Below, one piece after another: positions 16,290 through 24,227 of a stretch of 37,748 bases of DNA; the first letter of the stretch is position 1; each line of letters starts with the position of its first letter. The stretch is from CAYRTV01 sp964505785 (GTDB lineage: Bacteria; Acidobacteriota; Aminicenantia; Aminicenantales; Aminicenantaceae): assembly GCA_964505785.1 (NCBI GenBank), contig CAZDJZ010000024.1:1-37748 (forward strand), read 5' to 3'. Made by a program: the position numbers and the translations under genes. The notes beneath the pieces are model-generated. The model searched no databases, had not been told where the DNA came from, and saw only the letters and a program-made list of their open reading frames with translations.

Positions 16290-16435
16290 CTACTAAACCA
16301 TCCGCAAGATAAGTTAACCGGATTGATAAAAATCCGCTGGATTAAAAATTAAAGGAAATAATAATTTAGAATATTGACTTATTTCCCGCAATTCAAAGTT
16401 TATCTTTTGAAACCGGGAATGTCAATGAAAATGCT

Positions 16436-16840
16436 TTACATTTGGATACTGATGCTGGTGCCCCCGTTTCCGAATCGCGGATTCACCACCTTGCTCTTGG
16501 TGGAGCCGAAGGTGTAACTGAAACCAATGGAAAAAAAGTAATCATAACTGGTCTCAAGCTGCTGGCGCTGATGGTGCCCCATTTTTCCTTCAGCTTCAAG
16601 GTTGCCGAAAGTGTTTCCTTGAATACATTTTCTGTTGTTTTTTGATAAATCGTTTCCTTTCGGTAGCGTGCGGATGTAATCAATATCGCACATTCCGCAA
16701 TCGATATACACTTTGGGTGCTTGTTTTTTCAGTGCATCAATATCGAACTTTTCTTGCTGCCTGAAAACAGGTGCAGCATAAATAATCAACACGAGAAGCA
16801 CGACCTGGATCCTAATTTTTTCCCATCTTATCGTCTTCAT
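16436..16840 (-). pseudogene. Decayed surface-protein gene, paralogue of the gene at 33157-34437
   Basis: An open frame of 134 codons starts at 16840 after GAGGGGGG, with a signal-like N-terminus. Its start matches the intact paralogue (APKVYIDCGMCDIDYIR versus APKVFIDCNFCDRDYFR), and so does its end (YTFGSTKSKVVNPRFGNGG versus YTFGSVFSNVVNPRFGNGG). The middle makes no sense in this frame. In another minus-strand frame, 16555-16665 encodes ETIYQK...FKETL...KEKWGTISAS, which matches the paralogue's ETIFDK...YKESL...REPWGSISTS without gaps. Two internal deletions are therefore present, each changing frame and together restoring it. The remaining short product is unlikely to form the barrel. Confidence 0.82.
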
Positions 16841-17006
16841 ACAACCCCCCTCTATCTTTAACACCTAAAACATTAAATTATTGTCCATCTTCCTTGCTTA
16901 CTAATACTTGCCTAAACACCAAAAAGTTGTCTAAATCTTTAATTTTTATTAAAATTCTTTACCACTCATGCTGATGCAGCCTTTGATATCGTCGATAACT
17001 GTCAGA

Positions 17007-17035
17007 TTGATGGTCAAAAAGGTAATGATTATATA
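17007..17035 (+). promoter_or_regulatory. Candidate promoter giving a leaderless mRNA
   Basis: TTGATG (17007-17012), 17-nt spacer, TATATA (17030-17035). A start 7 nt after the -10 would be base 17042, the A of the permease ATG. No ribosome binding site precedes that ATG. Confidence 0.4.
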
Positions 17036-17041
17036 TACGAA

Positions 17042-18898
17042 ATGAAAAGACATATGATTATTCAGTTTTATATAAAAGAATGGAAAGAAAAGAGCCTTAT
17101 CTTTTTTATGGCGGTGCTTTTCCTGGCAGCGCTGGCCGGGATCCGGCTGGCCGGCAAAGACGACCTCACCATGTATTTCTCCGGCATGTTTTTATGGTTC
17201 TTTCTTCCATTCTCTGCACTTATGATCGGTTCGAGCGGTTTTTATACGGAATATAAAAACATAGCCTGGGCCTATCTTTTTTCTCTTCCGCTCAAAAAAC
17301 CTTGTATTTGGCTGATTAAATACTTCTCTCAACTCACTATGGTGCTGGCCATTTACGGGATTTTTCTTCTGCTGGTCTTTTTATTGCCCGGCATCAAACA
17401 GATGATGGAGGCATTCAGTTTTTCCGGAGGATTCATCAACTATTCCGCTCTTTCCTCCAGCCTGCTTATTACCATCACCGGATATTCGTTGGCCTTTTCT
17501 CTTTCCATTCTGCATGACAAGCCTTTTATTATTTTTCTTGCAGCGGTTTTTATCGGAGCCGGCGCTGCTTTTGGGGTCAATGCTTACTCAGATTGGCTTT
17601 ACAGTAAGTACTTCGGCATGAACAAATTGATCGGCCTTTCCATACTATGGCCCTTGACGTTCGCAGCAGGTTCGTTATTTGCTTTCAGCCGGTCGGATTT
17701 CTCCAAAACGCCGGATAAATTATGGCGGTTTACGAAAATCACCGCTGCCGGCCTGGCCGCCGCCGGCGTTCTCAGTACAGGATTAACCTTGGCCGACTGG
17801 CATCTGCGGGGTCGGGATTATATGTACAATCTCGTCGTCCAGGAAGACAAAGCCTATTTCCGCACAAAAAAAGGCACTCTCCTTTATGATAAGCATCAAG
17901 ACAAACGGAAACGAATCACCCGGCAGCGCAGCCGTCTCGCCGCCTCCCGAAGGGGAGATAAATTTCTGCTGCTCACTTATGAATATCAGAATGAAGGCCC
18001 GGTGCAGGGATATACATATGCACTAATTTTCAGGAATGCAGCGGGCACGGAGAGTATCCCCTTGATTCAGACAAGGGCCCCAGGAACATCTTTCACCGGA
18101 TTACGCATCCTGTCATTTGATATATCTCCCGACGGAAACTGGGGGGCAATCGTTTCAGAGGATCAGAAAACCGGCGAATCCCGTTTGTGGCGAATTTTCA
18201 TACCGGAGGAAGATATCCATAGCATAGATTTAAAACTGCCCGGATCAAACCGGATCGATTTTGCGGGCTGGGGGCCGGGAAATGACACCATCCTGTTCAT
18301 TGCTGATAATAAAGGGAGAAAGAGCTTATACGCGCTGAATATCCAATCCGGTTCCATCCAAGATATCGCTTATACTCTGAGAAAACCGCATTTGGCTGGG
18401 ATTTCCCTTTCACAGCAGTATGCCGCGTATGTGATTTATGATCCGGAAACCAATGAAGAAGTCTTGAACTGCATCAATTTGAGTTCTATGGATAAAACAG
18501 AAATCCTCCGCAGTGCACTTATCCAGGATATTCAGTGGAGTAAGCAAAAAGATGTCTTGGCTTTCAGCTTGAAAGGCCCCCGGGCCGGGATATATGATAT
18601 CGATACAGGGAAAATCGAGATATCCCCTCCCCTTCTTCCTATCACCCTGGACAGCCATTTTCCATCGCTTGACTGGATAAATCAGGACAAGGCTTTGGCC
18701 GCCCGGTCCTGCGGCGAAGACGGCTGCCGCCTTCTTATTCTCAGCCCGGATTGGTCTATCCAGCAATCCATTGAGACGCCCTTTCCGTCCTTCCGCGCGG
18801 TTTATGGAATGGACCGCACCGTTTTCGTTTATAATCAAAAAGAAAATCAGCTATGGCGGTATTCATTGGATAAGGAAGATTGGAAAAAAATTTATTAG
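17042..18898 (+). CDS. ABC-2-type permease fused to a C-terminal beta-propeller
   Basis: The protein has 618 residues. The first 255 contain about seven hydrophobic segments (for example residues 18-37, 46-68, 92-114, 130-155, 158-178, 195-215, 232-250), with the overall look of an ABC-2 or Gld-type export permease: a cytoplasmic amphipathic start FYIKEWKEK and a GSSGFYTEYKN loop. After the last segment (GRDYMYN) some 360 residues form repeated beta blades with TolB/WD40-like motifs (DISPDGNW, GWGPGNDTILF, DIQWSKQKDVLAF), probably outside the inner membrane. No ATPase gene is adjacent. The fusion suggests a transporter with its own docking or sensing domain. Substrate unknown. Confidence 0.75.
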   Translation: MKRHMIIQFYIKEWKEKSLIFFMAVLFLAALAGIRLAGKDDLTMYFSGMFLWFFLPFSALMIGSSGFYTEYKNIAWAYLFSLPLKKPCIWLIKYFSQLTMVLAIYGIFLLLVFLLPGIKQMMEAFSFSGGFINYSALSSSLLITITGYSLAFSLSILHDKPFIIFLAAVFIGAGAAFGVNAYSDWLYSKYFGMNKLIGLSILWPLTFAAGSLFAFSRSDFSKTPDKLWRFTKITAAGLAAAGVLSTGLTLADWHLRGRDYMYNLVVQEDKAYFRTKKGTLLYDKHQDKRKRITRQRSRLAASRRGDKFLLLTYEYQNEGPVQGYTYALIFRNAAGTESIPLIQTRAPGTSFTGLRILSFDISPDGNWGAIVSEDQKTGESRLWRIFIPEEDIHSIDLKLPGSNRIDFAGWGPGNDTILFIADNKGRKSLYALNIQSGSIQDIAYTLRKPHLAGISLSQQYAAYVIYDPETNEEVLNCINLSSMDKTEILRSALIQDIQWSKQKDVLAFSLKGPRAGIYDIDTGKIEISPPLLPITLDSHFPSLDWINQDKALAARSCGEDGCRLLILSPDWSIQQSIETPFPSFRAVYGMDRTVFVYNQKENQLWRYSLDKEDWKKIY

Positions 18899-18989
18899 CT
18901 CAGCACTGACGTGAACATTTCTGTTCTTATTTACGTTTGCAGTTATCCTGAAGAATGAAGTGAGCCTTCAAAAAAGAAAGGAGAATCAC

Positions 18990-19790
18990 ATGAATAAAAA
19001 AAGGTTTTGTATCACCACGGTCATAATCTTATCCCTACTCTTTTTGACCCCAAATTCCGTTCCGGCTGACGAAACGATGGATGCCGAAGAGATTCTGCGG
19101 GATTTCGCTGCGGATTACATGAAGACCAGCCAGCTGCCTGAACATCCCGTGACTTTCGGCATGCGGATCACCGCTCCGCAGGAAAGCCTTTGGACAATTT
19201 CCATTGATGCAGGGCAATCACCGCCGGTCGAATTGTCCCAAGGGCTGCCGGACATACCGACTTTTGTGGGCAAAACCGACTTGGACACCCTGAATAAAAT
19301 TTATAGGGGCGAGATAAATGCACTCACCGCCGCCGGGCGGGCGCGCATGTCGGATAAGACCCCGCTTGATTTTGAATTCATCCACGGGTTTCAGCCGGAC
19401 CCGGATTTCTTGGGAGATGTGATGCTGCCGGTCGGTTTTCACTTCTTTAACCGCGGACGACCGGAAATCATCCCTTTCGGCGAAGAATACAGCCGTTTTA
19501 TCCACGGGGGCAACGCCGTTATTTTTTATTATCAGAAAGGACTCCGCACCGGATGGTACCAAGTTAAAAAAGGCATGAAAATCAATGAAGACCTGGACGA
19601 TGCGGTCAATCCGTTCCCGACCTTATTTGTGTTTATTAAAGGTCAAGGAAAAGGACGCCTGGGTGAAAAAACCATCGCCCTTAAAGAAGGCATGTCGGTT
19701 TTCGTGCCGGCCGGCATGATTCATCAATTCTGGACGGAACACGAAGATGGACTGGAATTTATCATCATTATGTTCGGAGAAGGAGCTTAA
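18990..19790 (+). CDS. Exported SCP2-like plus cupin two-domain protein
   Basis: The protein has 266 residues. AAAGGAG (18977-18983) selects the ATG at 18990, which gives a signal peptide (MNKKRFCITTVIILSLLF, cleavage near residue 26). Residues about 30-130 resemble an SCP2 sterol-carrier fold (LWTISIDAG..., then KIYRGEINALTAAGRARM, as in SCP2 domains). The C-terminal part is a cupin with LFVFIKGQGKG, ALKEGMSVFVPAGMIHQFW and a last strand EFIIIMFG; Pro-Ala-Gly-x2-His is the usual metal-binding motif. The function may be binding or isomerising a lipid-like or small hydrophobic ligand in the periplasm. It is a single gene after the fused permease. Confidence 0.68.
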   Translation: MNKKRFCITTVIILSLLFLTPNSVPADETMDAEEILRDFAADYMKTSQLPEHPVTFGMRITAPQESLWTISIDAGQSPPVELSQGLPDIPTFVGKTDLDTLNKIYRGEINALTAAGRARMSDKTPLDFEFIHGFQPDPDFLGDVMLPVGFHFFNRGRPEIIPFGEEYSRFIHGGNAVIFYYQKGLRTGWYQVKKGMKINEDLDDAVNPFPTLFVFIKGQGKGRLGEKTIALKEGMSVFVPAGMIHQFWTEHEDGLEFIIIMFGEGA

Positions 19791-19841
19791 ACCCAAAATT
19801 CCAGAAAATATGACAGACTTGGCCGAATGCCTCGCCGGCGG

Positions 19842-20573
19842 CTATTTTATATAACCAAGAGCTTTTAATTTTTCTTCCACTTCGGGGGGGGGATATCAAC
19901 CTCCCGTTCCTTCCATCCGGCAATATCCTTGGAATGGCGGTATGAGAATATCTGCTGAATCCGGCGCCTGGATAATACCTTTCTCATTGCCGTCTTTGAC
20001 CTTGCGGTCAAAAACGATTTCCTGAAACGCCGCCGCTAAAGTCCGCGTGTCTCTTCGCTTAGGATCAATATCATGCGGACGGGTTTGATAGGCAAAACGG
20101 AACTGAAGCATATTCGCACCGAAAACCAGCTTATCCGCCGTCAGCTTCAAGTTATGCGTCCGGATGGAACCCGGACGGATATTAAAAGATGAAATCCTTT
20201 CTTTGTTGAGACCAAAAAATGTTCTTTGCGTTTGCAGGTTTTCCGACGGCGCCGCCCGGCAATCGACCGCAATCATGATGTCATTCGGCTCATTGAAATC
20301 ATGAAACAGCAACCGGCTTTCTTTTGAATCCGCCCAAGTATACAAGGCCTGAGGAAAACTCCAGCCGGAAAATAAATGTCCGGGCCCGATGGATTCCCGG
20401 CGGAAATCAATGCTTTGGGTTTCTTCCTGAAGCTGCGCTTGGACTTCGCTTACAATATCTATTTTTTCATCAAAAGGAGGAAGCCGGCTTCCACATCCGC
20501 TCAGCATAAAAGAAACAGCCGCTATGAAAACCGCTGTTAGCATGATCTTAATGACTGTGAAAATTTCTTTCAT
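19842..20573 (-). pseudogene. Sulfatase-family lipoprotein remnant lacking the catalytic domain
   Basis: From the ATG at 20573 a lipoprotein signal (LSG-Cys) leads into a domain of about 200 residues with beta-sandwich features (GHLFSGWSFPQ, TFFGLNKERISSF, ANMLQFRFAYQTRP). It is of the sort that precedes sulfatase domains in some large envelope proteins. The frame stops at TGA (19898-19896) after GTGG. In the same frame, a run of nine C then EVEEKLKALGYIK and TAG (19844-19842) follow, the hallmark C-terminal tail of many sulfatases. The catalytic domain in between is absent. A coding 225-residue lipoprotein may still be made; I read the locus as an internal deletion plus stop. A TTG at 20600 is an alternative start. 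Confidence 0.6.
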
Positions 20574-20625
20574 GATTTTAATTTCGGGTGAACCTAACAA
20601 TCACCTCAGGTTTCCTTTCCATCCC

Positions 20626-20655
20626 TTGCAAAAGATGATTTTAAAATAATATCAT
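20626..20655 (+). promoter_or_regulatory. Candidate promoter of the C69 dipeptidase gene
   Basis: TTGCAA (20626-20631), 18-nt spacer, TATCAT (20650-20655), about 40 nt before the start codon, in the divergent gap between the two genes. Confidence 0.4.
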
Positions 20656-20697
20656 ATTACTTATTCAAATGCAGGCAAAGCAAAGGAGACGATGAAT

Positions 20698-22236
20698 ATG
20701 AGATTACAGGTGAAATTATTGATTATCCCTGCTCTTATATGTTCCGTTTTTATTATCCCGGCTTACATGACAGGAGACTGTTTTACAGTCCTGGCCGGGA
20801 AAGACGCATCCGCCGACGGTTCGGTCTTATTCGGACATAATGAGCAAAACGGCGGACGGCGAATCATCAATTATTGGTATGTCCCCCGGATGCAGTTTCC
20901 TTCCGGGACCGAAGCGGTCCTCAAAAACGGCGGCCGCCTGCCTCAGGTTCAAGAAACCTATGCCTTCATGTGGCTGCAGAATCCGGAAGTGGAATTCGGT
21001 GATTCCTATTTCAATGAATGGGGTGTAGCGGTTTCCTCCGACGCCTGTCCAACCCGTGAAGACTCATACAAGGCTCTGGTTGAAAGAGGCGATATCACCC
21101 AAGGCGGCATCGGATACATGCTGCGGCGGCTGGTGGCGCAGCGGGCTAAAACCGCTCGGGACGGCGTCCTAATTGCCGGCGATTTGCTGAATCAATTCGG
21201 ATACACCTCTTCCGGCCGTTCGCTGATCATCGCCGATCCCAATGAGGCCTGGGTTCTGGGTATTGCTCGCGGAAAACACTGGATCGCGCAGCGCTGCCCG
21301 GACGACCAAGTTGTTTTGCTGCCTAATATCCACATCATTGGGCCGGAAGCGGACCTGAATGACACGGAAAATGTGATCGCCTCTCCGGGGCTGGTTGAAT
21401 ATGCCGTCGAGAGAGGCTGGTATAATCCCGCAGCCGGAAAACCGTTCAGCTTCAAAGATGTTTACGGCATTCCGCCGAGAAAAAACAGCTTCCGCGGAAA
21501 ATACGGCGTCGATCCCCGCCAGTGGTATGCTCAGGGAATAGTTAAAGGAAATCCTATTGATTTGGAAAACACGGACAGCCTCCCCTTTTCCGTATCCCCG
21601 GAAAAAAAGATGACTGTCCGATCGGTAGCGGCCATCCTAAGAAGCCATGCGGAAGGAACGGAATTCGATGCCTCAAACCAATATGAAGCCGGGTCCCCCC
21701 ATAAAATCCGATCTCCCGGGGCGATATGCGGTCCGACTACCCAGGAAGGCGCCGTGTATCAGCTGCGGAGCTGGATGCCGGCGGACATCGGCTGTGTAGC
21801 CTGGCGCGCCCTGGCAGCCCCCTGCACCAGCGTTCTGACTCCCTGGTATCTGGGAATGACCAAAAGTCCGGACCGTTATCACAAATCCGGAAAGGTTCAG
21901 GAAGAGCTGGGTATTGATAAACACTTCCGCTATCCCGAAGAACGATTTGAATTTGATCCGGAATTGGCTTTTGACGTCTTTAACAGCCTGGAAAATCTCA
22001 TCAATGAGGATTATAAGCGAGCCATAAAGCAAGTCCGAAAAAAATGGGATTCCTTTGAACAGCAGCAATTTGCTGTTCAAAACGCAGTAGAGGAAACCGC
22101 ACTGAAGCTTTATCAAAAAGATCAGGAATTGGCGGCGGCCTTTATCACGGATTACTCCTTGGCCAGAGCCGCCCTGGCGCTCACACAGGCAGAAGAGCTG
22201 GTTCAGCAGCTAAAAAAATTGTTTTGGCGGTATTAA
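20698..22236 (+). CDS. Exported C69 family dipeptidase (PepD-like)
   Basis: The protein has 512 residues. Two ATGs lie after AAAGGAG (20682-20688): 20692 at 3 nt and 20698 at 9 nt; spacing favours 20698. A hydrophobic signal segment ends just before Cys28 in MTGDCFTVLAGKDAS. In family C69 this Cys becomes the N-terminal nucleophile after processing (Ntn-hydrolase fold). Further family features are SVLFGHNEQNGG, NEWGVAVSSDA, RSLIIADPNEAWVL and the late ICGPTTQEGAVYQLR and CVAWRALAAPC segments. It cleaves dipeptides, here probably in the periplasm. A helical tail of about 70 residues follows the catalytic domain. Confidence 0.93.
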   Translation: MRLQVKLLIIPALICSVFIIPAYMTGDCFTVLAGKDASADGSVLFGHNEQNGGRRIINYWYVPRMQFPSGTEAVLKNGGRLPQVQETYAFMWLQNPEVEFGDSYFNEWGVAVSSDACPTREDSYKALVERGDITQGGIGYMLRRLVAQRAKTARDGVLIAGDLLNQFGYTSSGRSLIIADPNEAWVLGIARGKHWIAQRCPDDQVVLLPNIHIIGPEADLNDTENVIASPGLVEYAVERGWYNPAAGKPFSFKDVYGIPPRKNSFRGKYGVDPRQWYAQGIVKGNPIDLENTDSLPFSVSPEKKMTVRSVAAILRSHAEGTEFDASNQYEAGSPHKIRSPGAICGPTTQEGAVYQLRSWMPADIGCVAWRALAAPCTSVLTPWYLGMTKSPDRYHKSGKVQEELGIDKHFRYPEERFEFDPELAFDVFNSLENLINEDYKRAIKQVRKKWDSFEQQQFAVQNAVEETALKLYQKDQELAAAFITDYSLARAALALTQAEELVQQLKKLFWRY

Positions 22237-22244
22237 TAAGATCC

Positions 22245-22277
22245 TCACGGCCTGCTACAGCAGGCCTCAGGATGACA
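22245..22277. repeat. REP-A palindrome after the dipeptidase gene
   Basis: GGCCTGC-TACA-GCAGGCC (22248-22265) is flanked by ATCCTCAC on the left and TCAGGATGACA on the right, giving a longer imperfect palindrome of the REP-A family. There is no T-run, so terminator function is uncertain. Confidence 0.8.
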
Positions 22278-22398
22278 GAGAATTTGTTTTTCGGTTCTTT
22301 CATTCGGATCATTGCGACTGCATTTTTTGCCGTCTGCTTCGATATGTTTTTCTGATTTGAGTTTTGAGATATTCTCAATAGTTCAGATCTATAAGTTC

Positions 22399-22407
22399 TG
22401 GTATCAT
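22399..22407 (+). promoter_or_regulatory. Candidate extended -10 promoter of the S8 protease gene
   Basis: TGGTATCAT is an extended -10 of type TGnTATnAT. It ends 8 nt before the ATG at 22416, and no good -35 or ribosome binding site is seen. The predicted start is at about 22414, so the mRNA would be leaderless or nearly so. Confidence 0.35.
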
Positions 22408-22415
22408 AGAAGAAA

Positions 22416-24227
22416 ATGGATGACACATTCATGCTGATTTCTATATATCTCCGCCGGCTGTTCGTCCTGTTACTTGTTTTAATTTTCCTCTTCGCCCCAA
22501 GTCCATCACAATCAAAGGCTCCACTCTCTTCCCACACCAAAATTTCGGCTTCATTGAAATTGCAAATAGAACGCTCCGGGCTGGATGCTCAATATGATGT
22601 CTGGATTTACCTGCAGGATAAGGGCCGCAGCTTAGAGAAAAAAACCGCAGCCCTTGAGCAAACTTTGAATATCCGCTCCATAAAGCGCCGGATGCGGCGG
22701 GAAGGCCACCGTCCATTGGTTGACTATTATGACATTCCGGTCAACCGGAATTATATAACCAGGCTGCAGCCGCTGCTTAACCGCCTTCGTCATCAGTCAC
22801 GCTGGCTGAATGCCGTCTCGGCTTCGGTTTCGAGCCGGCAGATATACTCAATAGCGGAACAAAGTTTTGTCTCCCGGCTGGACGTAATCCATCGATTCAT
22901 TTACCGGGATCCGGTGCTTCCAAAGGGAGAAAAGCCTCCTTTGCTGTCCCAAGAGACCCATCTTTTTGACTACGGCCCTTCATACAACCAGGTCAATCAA
23001 ATAGGCGTGCCCGCTCTCCACGATCAAGGCTTCAGCGGAAAGGGTGTCCTCATCTGCATGCTCGATTCCGGTTTCAATAATCTCAACCACCAGGCCCTGC
23101 AGCCGCTGGATATCCGCGCTGCTAAGGACTTTGTAAACAGCGACGCCAACGTCCGGGATGAAATGGACGATATGGGCGTGGGAGACCACGGCACCAATAC
23201 TCTGGGAACGATCGGAGGCTTTTTCCCGGGAGAGTTGCTCGGGCCCGCTTTCGGAGCCGCTTTCATATTGGGAAAAACCGAAAACACGGAATGGGAGCGT
23301 CATGTCGAAGAGGACCATTGGGTTGCGGGAGCGGAATGGGCGGACCAATTGGGCGCGGATATCATCAGCAGTTCTCTTGGCTACCGGGATCAGTTCACTC
23401 ATGGAGAAATGAATTACTCTTCAGAAGATATGGACGGCAAAACGACAGTGGTTTCACAGGCAGCCAATATCGCGGCATCCCGCGGCATTCTAGTCGTCAA
23501 TTCCGCCGGCAACGAGGGAGACAATCCGTTCCGGGACAACACGATTATCTCCCCTGCCGACAGCCCCGGTGTTTTAGCCGTCGGCGCCGTTAATCCGCAG
23601 GGCGGCATCGTCAATTTCAGCTCTTACGGTCCCACTGCGGACGGCCGGATCAAACCCGATGTATCCGCTCAGGGGAGAAGCGTTTACACGGCATCCGATC
23701 AAAGCGACAGCGGATATGTCTCCGTAAACGGCACTTCCTTTTCCTGCCCTTTAACCGCCGGCGCCGCCGCTTTGCTTTTAGAAATCCATCCCGGATGGTC
23801 GAACCGGGATATTATGGCGGCGCTGAAAAACACCGCAAACCGCTCTTCCGGTCCGGATAATCACTACGGTTGGGGCATCATCAATGCCGAGGCGGCTTCC
23901 CGCTATCAGGTCAAAAATATTCATGTGCCCCTGGAATTCACATTGGACCGGATGGAAAACGATTATATTTTTTTCCGGCAATATGTGGACCGCCTGAAAT
24001 GGGAAGCAAATCCACGCAATCAAGACAATACAGCTGCATACCGGATTTATGCGCGCAAGCTGGGACAGCCTGGAGGGGAATTTGAGCTGCTGACGGAGCT
24101 TGATGCATCCGCTTCCTGTTTTGAACAGCGCGGGCGGCTGTTGGATGAAGCATACTTATACAAAATCACCGCAGTCAGCCGGAGCGGAGAAGAAAGCGAT
24201 CCGGATTACACCAGAGGGCGGTCATGA
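22416..24227 (+). CDS. Exported subtilisin-like serine protease (S8)
   Basis: The protein has 603 residues: a signal peptide (hydrophobic core about residues 14-30), a charged propeptide-like region to about 180, and an S8 catalytic domain. Triad residues are Asp217 in ICMLDSGFN, His258 in DHGTNTLG and Ser441 in NGTSFSCP, with the oxyanion Asn in NSAGNEGD. The C-terminal 120 residues look like a fibronectin type III-like module (AAYRIYARKL...LYKITAVSRSGEES). No ribosome binding site is visible; a second ATG at 22431 is possible. The stop overlaps the start of the next gene (ATGA), which encodes an outer-membrane barrel, so the two are coupled. Confidence 0.94.
   Translation: MDDTFMLISIYLRRLFVLLLVLIFLFAPSPSQSKAPLSSHTKISASLKLQIERSGLDAQYDVWIYLQDKGRSLEKKTAALEQTLNIRSIKRRMRREGHRPLVDYYDIPVNRNYITRLQPLLNRLRHQSRWLNAVSASVSSRQIYSIAEQSFVSRLDVIHRFIYRDPVLPKGEKPPLLSQETHLFDYGPSYNQVNQIGVPALHDQGFSGKGVLICMLDSGFNNLNHQALQPLDIRAAKDFVNSDANVRDEMDDMGVGDHGTNTLGTIGGFFPGELLGPAFGAAFILGKTENTEWERHVEEDHWVAGAEWADQLGADIISSSLGYRDQFTHGEMNYSSEDMDGKTTVVSQAANIAASRGILVVNSAGNEGDNPFRDNTIISPADSPGVLAVGAVNPQGGIVNFSSYGPTADGRIKPDVSAQGRSVYTASDQSDSGYVSVNGTSFSCPLTAGAAALLLEIHPGWSNRDIMAALKNTANRSSGPDNHYGWGIINAEAASRYQVKNIHVPLEFTLDRMENDYIFFRQYVDRLKWEANPRNQDNTAAYRIYARKLGQPGGEFELLTELDASASCFEQRGRLLDEAYLYKITAVSRSGEESDPDYTRGRS

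Noticed and set aside
16946..17041. Open stretch upstream of the permease fusion, read in the same frame (FFTTHADAAFDIVDN...), as a remnant of an ABC ATPase
   Set aside because: The composition is plausible for an ATPase C-terminus, but no Walker or signature motif is present, it has no start codon, and a good promoter overlaps it.
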